A stretch of DNA of 21,403 nucleotides, from the NCBI GenBank assembly GCA_014360745.1, contig JACIWY010000013.1:1-21403 (forward strand), read 5' to 3'. The stretch comes from Chloroflexota bacterium. Its GTDB lineage: Bacteria > Chloroflexota > Anaerolineae > UBA1429. Position numbers and translations under genes: made by a program. The notes beneath the pieces were generated by a model. It was not told the origin of the DNA. It ran no database searches and was given only the letters and a program-made list of their open reading frames with translations. The first letter of the stretch is position 1; every line of letters starts with the position of its first letter. Below are positions 1 through 8,361 of this stretch, in pieces.

Positions 1-1812
1 GCCGCCTCCCCAACGCGCTCCGAGCGCGGCATAAGCCGGCTTCAAGCGCAAAACGGCCAAAAGCCCCTTCTGCGGGTGATGTCTTTTCTTTGGGAATATC
101 CCACGGCGGTCAGCCTTACCATCGTGGCGCTGGTCGTCTCGTCGTTGTTACACCTGGCCACGCCGATGTTCATCCAATCCGTTATCGACCGCACGGCGGT
201 CTATGGCAGCCCCTCGGTGTTGGGGCTCTATGCGATGGGCGTCGTATTGGTATCAATGATTGGCGGCATCTTTGGCTTCGGCCAGCGTTACGGCGTCGCC
301 CTGGTGGTGCAAAGCGCCATCTTTGACCTGCGCAACGCCCTCTATAGCCACATTTTGAACATGCCTTTTGGCTTTCACGACCGCACGCGCACGGGGCAGC
401 TCATCTCGCGTATGACCAGCGACATCGATAACCTCATCGGGTTTCTCGATTTCGGCATCAGCGGCATCGTGGGCATGGCATTGACCTTTTCCGGTGCCAC
501 TTTGCTCCTTTTCCGCATGAGCTGGCAACTCGGCCTATTGGGCATGCTCATCGTCCCTCCGCTGACCGTCACCGCGCTCAAGGGCTCGAACACGCTGGGG
601 CCGCGCTTCCTCGAGCTGCGCCGTCAGTTTGCTCGCATCGTGTCTCAGATCCAAGAGAATTTTGCCGGCGTGCGCGTCGTCAAAGCGTTCGCCCGCGAGG
701 AATACGAGATCGAACGCTTTCGCGCTGAGCTCAACGAGTTCTTGCGCCAGCGCATGGGCGTCATTCGCGTCTTTTCGACATTCATGCCTTTCATGGAGCT
801 GCTGACCAACTTGGGCACGCTGCTCATCCTCGGCTATGGCGGGATCCAGGTGATCAATGGGCAACTCAGCTTGGGCGAGCTCGTCGCCTCTCAAGCCTAT
901 CTGATGATGCTCGCCGGCCCCATCCGTATGATCGGCTTTATGGTCGTCATGGGCCGCCGCGCGTCGGCCGCCGCCGAGCATATCTGCGAGATCCTCGATG
1001 CCCGACGCGAAGTCTTGGAAAAACCCGACGCCTATGAACTACCCCCCGTCACCGGGGAAGTCGTTTTTGAAAACGTCTCCTTTGGCTACGAAGAGGGCAG
1101 CCAGGTTCTAAAGAATATCAACCTTACCGTTCGGCCGGGCGAGACCATCGCGCTGTTGGGCGCCACCGGATCGGGAAAAACCAGCATCGTCAACCTGATT
1201 CCCCGCTTTTACGACGTCACCGCCGGGCGCGTCCTCATCGACGGCCACGATGTGCGCGACGTTACGATCAAATCGCTGCGCAGGCAGATCGGCACCATCT
1301 TTCAGGAAGCGGTGCTCTTTACCGGCACCATCGCCGAGAACATCGCCTTTGGCAAACCCGATGCGACCATAGAAGAGATCCAACGGGCCGCCGAGATGGC
1401 CCAAGCCCATGGCTTTATTACCGAATTCCCCGATGGCTATCAGACCCGCGTCGGCGAACGAGGCATCACCCTCTCCGGCGGCCAACGTCAGCGTATCACC
1501 ATCGCCCGCGCCCTGCTCCTGAACGCTGCCATTCTCATCATGGACGATTCGACCTCCAGCGTCGACGTCGAAACCGAGTATCTCATTCAACAAGCCCTGA
1601 CCCGCGCCATGGAGGGACGAACGGCTTTTGTCATCGCTCATCGCCTCTCTACCGTCAAGAACGCCGACCGCATCATCGTCCTCGATCAAGGGCAGATCGT
1701 GCAAGAGGGCACTCATGATGAATTGCTGGCCGTCGAAGGCCCCTATCGTCGCATTTACGAGACCCAATTCGCCGATCAGGAAAAGGAAGAAGCGCGGGAG
1801 GAGGCGGTCTGA
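1..1812 (+). CDS. ABC exporter half-transporter, degenerate-site subunit (5' partial)
   Basis: This is a type IV ABC exporter subunit: a six-helix membrane domain (about residues 1-300, counted from the GTG at 76) followed by an ATPase domain (about 325-560). Walker A GATGSGKT is at 362-369, the signature LSGGQ is intact at 466-470, and the H-loop sits in IAHRLSTV. The Walker B end reads LIMDDSTSS, so Asp491 stands where the catalytic Glu normally is. In heterodimeric exporters such as TM287/288 and BmrCD the same change marks the subunit that carries the non-hydrolysing site. The frame is open to base 1 with no in-frame ATG, GTG or TTG before 76. The GTG/ATG at 76/79 have no ribosome binding site, and the residues just upstream (KPLLRV) resemble the usual lead-in to helix 1, so the true start is probably outside the window. 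The stop overlaps the next gene's ATG. The substrate (drug, lipid or peptide) cannot be read from sequence. Confidence 0.95.
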   Translation, partial: AASPTRSERGISRLQAQNGQKPLLRVMSFLWEYPTAVSLTIVALVVSSLLHLATPMFIQSVIDRTAVYGSPSVLGLYAMGVVLVSMIGGIFGFGQRYGVALVVQSAIFDLRNALYSHILNMPFGFHDRTRTGQLISRMTSDIDNLIGFLDFGISGIVGMALTFSGATLLLFRMSWQLGLLGMLIVPPLTVTALKGSNTLGPRFLELRRQFARIVSQIQENFAGVRVVKAFAREEYEIERFRAELNEFLRQRMGVIRVFSTFMPFMELLTNLGTLLILGYGGIQVINGQLSLGELVASQAYLMMLAGPIRMIGFMVVMGRRASAAAEHICEILDARREVLEKPDAYELPPVTGEVVFENVSFGYEEGSQVLKNINLTVRPGETIALLGATGSGKTSIVNLIPRFYDVTAGRVLIDGHDVRDVTIKSLRRQIGTIFQEAVLFTGTIAENIAFGKPDATIEEIQRAAEMAQAHGFITEFPDGYQTRVGERGITLSGGQRQRITIARALLLNAAILIMDDSTSSVDVETEYLIQQALTRAMEGRTAFVIAHRLSTVKNADRIIVLDQGQIVQEGTHDELLAVEGPYRRIYETQFADQEKEEAREEAV

Positions 1813-3635
1813 TGGGCATGTGGGGACACGGCTTCGGCCTCGCCGCTGCCGACAAGAAACAGCTCGATTTAAAACTGCTGGGGCGCACCCTGCGTTACAT
1901 GTTGCCCTATCGCCTGGCGATCGCCGCTTCTATCGCCTCTGTGCTCACCGTCACCGCCAGCGATTTGGCCCGTCCCTATCTGGTGCGCATCCTCATCGAT
2001 CGTGACCTCCCGGCGGCCAGCACGACGTTGATGACTCAGACCCTCTTGCTCTATGGCCTCACCCTGTTGTTGGGCTTTGGGGCCATGATCGGGCAGCGCC
2101 TCGTCACCGGCTGGATCGGGCTCAAGGTAATCTGGGATTTGCGCGACAGCGTCTTTCGTCATCTACAGACCCTTTCGCTGCGCTTTTATGACAACCGCGA
2201 GATGGGCGACACCATCTCGCGCATGACCAACGATATCGACCTACTGAACGAGTTGATCTCCAACGGCTTGGTCACCCTGGTCAACACGCTATTCGCCCTG
2301 GGAGGAACCGTGCTGGCCATGCTAGCCCTCGATGTGCGCCTTTCTTTGCTTACCTTGGCCATTATGCCCCTGCTCCTCCTCTTGACCGTACTCTTTCGCG
2401 GCTGGATCGGGCAAGCCTATCGTCGCACCCGCGAGAAAATCGCCCAGGTCACCGCCCATGTCGAAGAGGGCGTCGCCGGCGTGCGCATCATTCAGTCCTT
2501 CGCCCAGGAGGACCGCAATATCGCCCAATTCAACCTCGTCAACGAAGAGAACCGCCTGGCCAACATGGAAGCTGCCGGCTTGCGCTCCATATACTTTCCC
2601 GCTATCGAGTTGGTCTCCTCTATCGGCATCGCTACCGTCCTCTGGTTCGGTGGCATAGCCGCCCTGCGCGGAGATCTCACCTTTGGCATTATCGTCGCTT
2701 TTTTGCTCTATCTTTTTCGCTTCTTCCAACCCATTCGTAACCTGACCATGCTCTACGATCAGGTGCTCGCGGCCATGGCTGCCTCCGAACGCATTTTTGA
2801 GCTGCTTGACACCAAACCCGACATCATCGATCCGCCTAATCCGGTCCATCTACCCCGTATCGAAGGCCGCGTCGAATACAGACATGTCTATTTTCGTTAC
2901 GTCGAGAACGACCCCGTGCTTATCGACATTAATCTCCACGCCGAACCTGCGGAGATGATCGCCCTCGTCGGTGCCACCGGTTCGGGCAAATCCACCATCA
3001 TCTCCCTTCTTTCCCGATTGTACGATGTCGACGAGGGCCAGATCCTCATCGATGGCCATGACCTACGCGAGATCGCCATCAAATCTCTGCGCACTCAGCT
3101 AGGCATCGTGCTTCAAGAGGGTTTTCTCTTTTCCACCACCATCCGCGAAAACATCCGCTACGGCCGGCTCGATGCCACCGATGAGGAAATCGAAGAAGCC
3201 GCCAAAGCCGTCGGTGCGCACGAGTTTATCATGCGCATGCCCGATGGCTATGACACCGAAGTGCGCGAACGCGGCGAAAAGCTATCCATGGGCGAGCGCC
3301 AGCTCATCTGTCTAGCCCGCGCACTCATCGCCGATCCGCGCATCCTCATCCTCGACGAGGCCACCTCCTCCATCGATCCCTACACCGAGCTCATCATCCA
3401 GAGCGCATTGCTCAAGCTTTTCCAGGGCCGCACCTCGATCGTCATCGCCCACCGCCTGTCCACTGTGCGCCGCGCCGACCGCATCTACGTCCTCGATCAT
3501 GGCCAGATCATGGAAGTCGGCAACCACGAAGAACTCTTGGCCCAAGGTGGCCTCTACGCCAAGCTCTACGAGATGCAGTTCAAAGCTCAAGAAGAGATGC
3601 TCGAAGAGCAAGCTACGCCCGATGCGGCAGGCTAG
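1812..3635 (+). CDS. ABC exporter half-transporter, catalytic subunit
   Basis: This 607-residue protein is the partner of the preceding gene. It has a membrane domain (about residues 25-330) and an ATPase domain (about 350-590). Walker A GATGSGKS is at 387-394. Walker B with the catalytic glutamate is ILILDEATSS, with Glu516, and the H-loop is IAHRLSTV. The signature is altered: LSMGE at 491-495 instead of LSGGQ. This is the counterpart of the Asp substitution in the first subunit, so a heterodimer would have one intact ATP site (this Walker A/B with the partner's LSGGQ) and one degenerate site. The start is secure: ATG overlaps the previous stop in TGATG form, and GGGAGGAGG lies at 1796-1804, seven bases upstream. 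The two genes are therefore translationally coupled. It ends 16 bases from the convergent aldo/keto reductase gene. Confidence 0.95.
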   Translation: MGMWGHGFGLAAADKKQLDLKLLGRTLRYMLPYRLAIAASIASVLTVTASDLARPYLVRILIDRDLPAASTTLMTQTLLLYGLTLLLGFGAMIGQRLVTGWIGLKVIWDLRDSVFRHLQTLSLRFYDNREMGDTISRMTNDIDLLNELISNGLVTLVNTLFALGGTVLAMLALDVRLSLLTLAIMPLLLLLTVLFRGWIGQAYRRTREKIAQVTAHVEEGVAGVRIIQSFAQEDRNIAQFNLVNEENRLANMEAAGLRSIYFPAIELVSSIGIATVLWFGGIAALRGDLTFGIIVAFLLYLFRFFQPIRNLTMLYDQVLAAMAASERIFELLDTKPDIIDPPNPVHLPRIEGRVEYRHVYFRYVENDPVLIDINLHAEPAEMIALVGATGSGKSTIISLLSRLYDVDEGQILIDGHDLREIAIKSLRTQLGIVLQEGFLFSTTIRENIRYGRLDATDEEIEEAAKAVGAHEFIMRMPDGYDTEVRERGEKLSMGERQLICLARALIADPRILILDEATSSIDPYTELIIQSALLKLFQGRTSIVIAHRLSTVRRADRIYVLDHGQIMEVGNHEELLAQGGLYAKLYEMQFKAQEEMLEEQATPDAAG

Positions 3636-3651
3636 CAGTGATCAGGAGCAT

Positions 3652-4815
3652 CTACGCAGGGCAAGCTTCAGGATCATAGGACATCCCTTCGCCAAGCACC
3701 CGGTGCACGAATGGCATCCATTCGCTGATAGGAATACCTTGCGGACACTCGGCCTCACAGAGCCGACAGGCCATACAGGCACTGGCTCGCTGCCCTTCCT
3801 CCATACGTAGGTAACGGCGGCGCGCTTCCTCCAGGTTGCCGTACATCACCCCTCGATTGAGCCCGTCGAACACGCGCGGGATGTCCACACCGTTGGGGCA
3901 AGGCATACAATAGCGACAGCCGGTGCAGGGAATGGGACATAGCGCCTTATAGGTGTCGCGCACCCTGGCAACGATATCCAGTTCCTCGGCGGTCAAGGTG
4001 TGAACGCCAGAGCGCTCGGCGCTGGCCACATTCTCTTCGACTTGTTGCATAGAGCTCATCCCACTCAGCGCCACCGACACTTCGGGGTGGTTCCACACCC
4101 ATTGCAAGCCCCACTCGGCCGGCGTGCGCCGCACCGACGCCCGATCCCAGATGCGTTGTATAGGCTCCGGAGGATCAACCAGCCACCCACCTAGCAACGG
4201 CTCCATTACCACCACCCCCAACCCTTTGGAGGCAGCATAGCGCAACCCTTCTGTGCCGGCCTGATATCCCTCATTCATAAAGTTGTACTGGATCTGACAA
4301 AAATCCCAGCCTTCATAGGCATCCAGGATCTCTTTGAGCACCGCTGTGGAGTCATGGAAGGAAAAGCCCAAATAGCCGATGCGCCCGTCGGCTTGGGCGC
4401 GCTCGAGCCAGGAAAGCACATCGAACGACAGCATCTGCTCCCAGCGTTCCTTGCGCAATCCATGGAGCAGATAAAAGTCAATGTGTTCCACGCGCAGCTT
4501 TTCCAACTGCTCATTGAGGATTCGATCCATATCCTCGCGCACTTCAACCCGCGAACAAGGAAGCTTGGTCGCCACCTTGACCCGCTGCCGGTGGCCATTT
4601 TCCAGGAAGCGCCCGAGAAAACGCTCGCTCTCCCCGGCGTGATACCCATACGCTGTGTCAAAATAGTTCACGCCGTGATCAACGGCATAAGCCAACATGC
4701 GCATGGCCAGCCCCTCATCGATGGCCGCAGGATCGCCCTTTGTGGGCAAGCGCATACAACCAAAACCAAGCGCCGACACCTGAAAACCGGTTGAACCAAA
4801 AGAACGATACTTCAC
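3652..4815 (-). CDS. Aldo/keto reductase with C-terminal [4Fe-4S] ferredoxin-like domain
   Basis: A 387-residue oxidoreductase of the COG1453 type. The N-terminal TIM barrel (about 1-285) keeps the aldo/keto reductase tetrad Asp53, Tyr58, Lys84 and His118. The tail carries two cysteine groups: C293, C297, C300, C303, C306-Pro, and the classical C347-x2-C350-x2-C353-x3-C357-Pro. These would bind one or two [4Fe-4S] clusters. Family knowledge says such proteins pair a sugar or carbonyl reductase barrel with an electron-transfer module; the substrate is not known. Translation starts at a GTG at 4815, preceded by GAGGGG six bases upstream; an ATG a few bases further upstream is out of frame. It lies 51 bases downstream of an MFS gene on the same strand and is probably co-transcribed with it. 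Such iron-sulfur fusions are commonest in anaerobes. Confidence 0.93.
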   Translation of the reverse strand: MKYRSFGSTGFQVSALGFGCMRLPTKGDPAAIDEGLAMRMLAYAVDHGVNYFDTAYGYHAGESERFLGRFLENGHRQRVKVATKLPCSRVEVREDMDRILNEQLEKLRVEHIDFYLLHGLRKERWEQMLSFDVLSWLERAQADGRIGYLGFSFHDSTAVLKEILDAYEGWDFCQIQYNFMNEGYQAGTEGLRYAASKGLGVVVMEPLLGGWLVDPPEPIQRIWDRASVRRTPAEWGLQWVWNHPEVSVALSGMSSMQQVEENVASAERSGVHTLTAEELDIVARVRDTYKALCPIPCTGCRYCMPCPNGVDIPRVFDGLNRGVMYGNLEEARRRYLRMEEGQRASACMACRLCEAECPQGIPISEWMPFVHRVLGEGMSYDPEACPA

Positions 4816-4866
4816 GACATACCCCTCGCTTTATAAAGGCATCCCCTAATACGGACTATATGAAAC

Positions 4867-6153
4867 TCAGTGGGCCGCCGGCTCTGACGACGCCTTTAAA
4901 CTCGGCAGCCCTTGCTCTGCCATGGCGCCCTGGCAGAGTCGCCGCTGCAAGAGCATCGCCACAAGCCCCGCTAACACGGCCAACCCCGCTCCCAACAGGA
5001 ACTCGCTACGATATCCCCAGTGCGTCACCACATAGCCACCCGTCCAGCTCACCGAACCGAACCCCAAACTCATCCCCATGGCCGAAGCTCCAGAAACGAC
5101 GGCACGCCATTGAGGCTCGGCGATATCCATCTGCAAGGCCTGAAACGCCGGGCGCCAAAAAGCCAGGATGGCGTACACGCCTATAAGCCCTGCCGCCGTC
5201 CCAAGCCAATGCGGCACCGTGCCCATGATCGCCAAGCCCGCCGCCACACCGAGCGAGGATATCCCCATCACGAACCCGTTGCCACGCCCTTTTGAGAGCT
5301 GCGGGCTGCTTAAGGCGGCAGGGATAGCCATAAACATACCCGCGCTGGTCACCGCTCCGATGAGCGCAGTGGGCAGATGGAACACACGATCCATATAAGC
5401 CGAAGCGAACGACTTGCATGAAGCATGCGCCCCATTGTTAAGAAATGCGACCAGCAACAAGAGCACAAGCGGCAGACTCGGGCGAAAGTGGCCCGCCGTC
5501 GAGCCGGTAGATCGTGAGGCCTGGACGGGAGCCACCAGAGCCAGTGGCACCAGCCACGCCACCGCGACGACGAGCGCTGCCCACAACGAAACCCGATAGG
5601 GCCAGGCGACCTCTGTCGTGCTGCCTAGCAGAGAGGCGAACACGCCGGGTAACAACCCGCCCACAAAGGATCCACCAAAAGTGCCCAGGCCGGCAAAAGC
5701 CTCGCGCAGCGCATAGGCCCCCCGGCGCTGCTCCGGCGCAGCAAAGGCGGCGATAGCGGCGATGACATTCACCACAAAAAAAGCCCACCCTGAGGAACTT
5801 ACCATTTGGCCGAATAATACCCAGAGAAAACGAAAGCTTTCGGGCACCAATTCGGCCAGAGGAAAGAGCCCGATGCCCATCATCGTGATCAGCACACCGA
5901 GGCGCATCACACCTCGCGGTCCCATCTTGGAGCCCAACGCCCCGCCCACCGCGCTAGAGGCCGAAAAGCTCACCGCCCCCACCGCCGATACCGTGCCCAA
6001 AAGCTCCGGGCCATAGCCGATGCGCAATAAAAAGAGCGGCGTCAAAAGCTGCTGCAAACCCAGATAAGCGCCGGCCCCCAGGCCCGAGGCGATGCATAAC
6101 AACCATACATCGCGTCGATACCCTTCGGGTAGGCCAATACGAATGCTTCTCAT
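4867..6153 (-). CDS. Major facilitator superfamily transporter
   Basis: A 428-residue integral membrane protein with about twelve hydrophobic helices in two halves, split by a polar loop near residues 210-225 (QASRSTGSTAG). An MFS motif-A-like loop lies between helices 2 and 3 (GGALGSKMGPRG, about residues 71-82). No signal peptide is needed. The ATG at 6153 is preceded by AAGGGG about six bases upstream. It heads a probable two-gene transcript with the iron-sulfur aldo/keto reductase, and diverges from the second aldo/keto reductase across a 118-base gap. That context suggests import or export of a sugar or carbonyl compound handled by the reductases, but this is inference; substrate specificity cannot be read from the sequence. 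Confidence 0.9.
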   Translation of the reverse strand: MRSIRIGLPEGYRRDVWLLCIASGLGAGAYLGLQQLLTPLFLLRIGYGPELLGTVSAVGAVSFSASSAVGGALGSKMGPRGVMRLGVLITMMGIGLFPLAELVPESFRFLWVLFGQMVSSSGWAFFVVNVIAAIAAFAAPEQRRGAYALREAFAGLGTFGGSFVGGLLPGVFASLLGSTTEVAWPYRVSLWAALVVAVAWLVPLALVAPVQASRSTGSTAGHFRPSLPLVLLLLVAFLNNGAHASCKSFASAYMDRVFHLPTALIGAVTSAGMFMAIPAALSSPQLSKGRGNGFVMGISSLGVAAGLAIMGTVPHWLGTAAGLIGVYAILAFWRPAFQALQMDIAEPQWRAVVSGASAMGMSLGFGSVSWTGGYVVTHWGYRSEFLLGAGLAVLAGLVAMLLQRRLCQGAMAEQGLPSLKASSEPAAH

Positions 6154-6198
6154 TAAACCCCTTGTCTCAGAAGACTCTCATCGTCGACGTTCATAGGC

Positions 6199-6227
6199 TC
6201 GACACCGACGGAAAAGCGCGTTAGAAT
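6199..6227 (+). promoter_or_regulatory. Candidate sigma-70-type promoter for the aldo/keto reductase at 6272
   Basis: TCGACA (6199-6204) and TAGAAT (6222-6227) each have one mismatch to the consensus -35 and -10 and are separated by 17 bases. Predicted transcription would begin near 6234, leaving a leader of about 38 bases that holds the ribosome binding site AAGGAGG at 6257-6263. The AT-rich TATTATATA run at 6246-6254 is an alternative -10 but has no good -35. Confidence 0.5.
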
Positions 6228-6271
6228 CCATCCAACCGGATCGCTTATTATATATCAAGGAGGAAGGATCC

Positions 6272-7246
6272 ATGGAATACAGACAACTCGGCAAATGGGG
6301 CGCCAGGCTCAGCGTGCTAGGCCTCGGCTCCTATTTAACGATTGGCTACAAAGTAGATGAGGATACTTCGCGACGCATGGTGCGCACCGCTTATGAGCAT
6401 GGCATCAACTTTTTTGACACGGCCAACGCCTACCATCGAGGCGAGGCAGAAAAGGTGCTCGGCCGCTGCCTGGGCGAATATCCTCGTTCGTCCTTTTTTC
6501 TCATCACCAAAGTGTTCGCCCCAATGGGCGATGGCCCCAACGATCGTGGCTTGTCTGCTAAACACATCCGCGAGCAGTGCGAGGCCTCGCTAAAACGCCT
6601 GGACATGGACTATATCGACCTTTACATGTGTCACAGACCCGACCCAACGACCCCCTTGGAGGAAACGATACGAGCTATGGAAGACCTAGCCCGTCAGGGC
6701 AAAATCCTCTATTGGGGCGTGTCCGAGTGGCCCGCACGGCTCATGGTCGAGGCCAATCATATCGCTCGCGAGATCGGCGCGCGCCCCATCGCCGTAAATG
6801 AACCTCGTTACAACCTGCTCTGGCGCTATCCGGAGGACGAAGTTTTTCCCACAACGATCGCCCAGGGCATCGGCAATGTCGTCTTTTCGCCGCTGGCTCA
6901 CGGCATGCTCACCGGCAAATATACGCCCGGCCAACCGGCCCCTGCTGGCACTCGTGCCGCCGATCCAGATCAAAACGCCGTCATCATGAATCTCTATTGG
7001 AATGAGGAGAACAAACGCAAGGCCCAGGAGCTGGTCGCTATAGCCCGAGAATTGGGCACCACCGCCGCGACTCTGGCCATCGCTTGGGCATTGCGCCACC
7101 CCGCGGTGACCAGTGTCATCCTGGGCACCAGCCGCGTCGAGCAATTGGAAGAGAATTTGAAGGCCGTCGACCTCAATCTTCCGCAAGAAATCATGGAACA
7201 GTTGCAAGCCCTTTACCCACCTCCGGCGAGCCCGGCGCGCACCTGA
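6272..7246 (+). CDS. Aldo/keto reductase, Kv-beta/YghZ-like
   Basis: A 324-residue single-domain NAD(P)H-dependent oxidoreductase of the potassium-channel beta-subunit-like branch of the aldo/keto reductase family. The tetrad is Asp49, Tyr54, Lys80 and His121. Cofactor-site motifs near the end include the ILGTSRVEQLEENL stretch (about 285-298). It has no iron-sulfur tail, unlike the neighbour at 3652-4815. The start is well supported: ATG at 6272 with a perfect AAGGAGG at 6257-6263 and eight bases of spacing. It is divergently placed from the MFS/iron-sulfur reductase pair and is probably monocistronic, with a hairpin downstream. Related enzymes reduce small aldehydes such as methylglyoxal or glyceraldehyde 3-phosphate; which one applies here is unknown. 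Confidence 0.93.
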   Translation: MEYRQLGKWGARLSVLGLGSYLTIGYKVDEDTSRRMVRTAYEHGINFFDTANAYHRGEAEKVLGRCLGEYPRSSFFLITKVFAPMGDGPNDRGLSAKHIREQCEASLKRLDMDYIDLYMCHRPDPTTPLEETIRAMEDLARQGKILYWGVSEWPARLMVEANHIAREIGARPIAVNEPRYNLLWRYPEDEVFPTTIAQGIGNVVFSPLAHGMLTGKYTPGQPAPAGTRAADPDQNAVIMNLYWNEENKRKAQELVAIARELGTTAATLAIAWALRHPAVTSVILGTSRVEQLEENLKAVDLNLPQEIMEQLQALYPPPASPART

Positions 7247-7304
7247 TGACGACCGGCAACGTTCAAGGTCGGAGCGAGCTGCGCTTTATCTTGCTATCGA
7301 GGCC

Positions 7305-7337
7305 AACCCGTGCGGCGGGCAGTGGCGCGCACGGGTT
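7305..7337 (+). terminator. Hairpin terminator between convergent genes
   Basis: AACCCGTGCG (7305-7314) and CGCACGGGTT (7328-7337) form a perfect 10-bp stem around a 13-base loop, 58 bases after the stop of the aldo/keto reductase. A short T-rich stretch (TTTTCT) follows shortly after on the + strand. On the - strand no T tract follows, so it mainly serves the + gene. The last stem base is shared with the stop codon of the convergent isomerase gene. Confidence 0.55.
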
Positions 7338-8338
7338 CATGTTTTCTCGCCAATGCCCAGCGTCTCTTTACAATAAGCCACGCTGCGCTCGAAATCGAGG
7401 CGTTGCTGAACCCGCAGCGCCGCCTGGTATTCTGGAGGGATATCGCCCGCCGGCGCCACCATCATGGCCCCCAAGAACGGCTGCCCCTCGCGCACCAGCC
7501 GCTCGAAACGGGCGAATTCGGCCGCTGGCGTGTCGGGATAAGCGCTCCAATAATCTGGATGCAGATAGGGTAGCACTCGCGGAGGGCTGCCGGTGATGAT
7601 CTCTAGCGTGAACGACGATTCCGGGCATAACTCTTGAAACCGCTCGGCCCAGGCTTCGATCCCCACGTTGCCATCGCCCATGGCCACCCATTGCACCGCC
7701 GCGCCCTGCGGATGAGGCCACACGCACGTATCGCGCACATGGCTGGTGACCACATAGGGCGCCAGGTGTTCGAGAGTAACCAGTGGATCCTCCGCCACCC
7801 AGAGCGGATTCCCGCTATCGATACACGCTCCCACATAATCGGGGCCCGCTTCCTCGATCAGCGCCTTGAGCTCGCGCCCCTGTAAATCCCCGGCGTGATT
7901 CTCGATAGCTAGTTTGATCCCCAGGTCTTTGGCCAGACCACGCACCGCTCGGCAGGTATCTACGGTGGCCAAGATGTGCTCCGACAAGGGCTGTTTAGTA
8001 TGGCGATCTGCATTGGTGCCCAGAAAACAGCGCAACACTGGCGAACCGAGCTCATGGGCCACCTGCAACATCCGTTCCACCTGCTCCACCGCCGAGCCTT
8101 GCTCCGCACGAAAAGTGGTGGACGTTGGGCAGATAGAGCCCATGCCCGCCTCCAGGGAGAGGCCAAGCCTCTCGGCATGCGTCCGCACCTCGCGCAAATA
8201 GCCCTTATCGATCCGCTCAAAAGGTTCGAGATCTGAAAAATGGACCGTATCTAACCCCAGCCTAGCCGCATAGTCCAAGTACTCGAAAGCGTTCCATCCT
8301 TGGGAACGCAAAGTATAGATGTCCACGCCAAGTTTCAT
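7337..8338 (-). CDS. Sugar phosphate isomerase/epimerase family protein (TIM barrel)
   Basis: A 333-residue protein of the xylose-isomerase-like TIM-barrel family (AP endonuclease 2 fold). Probable divalent-metal ligands follow the family pattern at the ends of barrel strands: Glu146 (AIENHAGD), Asp174 (CIDSGN), His200 (TSHVRD) and Glu246 (TLEII). A GDGNVG loop (221-226) matches the family's GxG turn. Members are keto-sugar epimerases, isomerases or dehydratases; which activity applies is not clear. ATG at 8338 is preceded by GAGGAG about ten bases upstream. It starts 23 bases after the slipin stop, so it is likely the third gene of the NfeD-slipin transcript. Its C-terminal tail past the last ligand is rather long. 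Confidence 0.88.
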   Translation of the reverse strand: MKLGVDIYTLRSQGWNAFEYLDYAARLGLDTVHFSDLEPFERIDKGYLREVRTHAERLGLSLEAGMGSICPTSTTFRAEQGSAVEQVERMLQVAHELGSPVLRCFLGTNADRHTKQPLSEHILATVDTCRAVRGLAKDLGIKLAIENHAGDLQGRELKALIEEAGPDYVGACIDSGNPLWVAEDPLVTLEHLAPYVVTSHVRDTCVWPHPQGAAVQWVAMGDGNVGIEAWAERFQELCPESSFTLEIITGSPPRVLPYLHPDYWSAYPDTPAAEFARFERLVREGQPFLGAMMVAPAGDIPPEYQAALRVQQRLDFERSVAYCKETLGIGEKT

Positions 8339-8361
8339 CGTCCTATCTCCTCATCTGCGAT

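Noticed and set aside
535..981. Open frames antisense to the first ABC gene
   Set aside because: They overlie a well-conserved exporter frame and give His/Asp/Gln-rich products typical of antisense translation.
6247..6252. TATAAT on the - strand as a promoter for the MFS gene at 6153
   Set aside because: No -35 match upstream; the hexamer arises from the palindromic TATATA run next to the aldo/keto reductase ribosome binding site.
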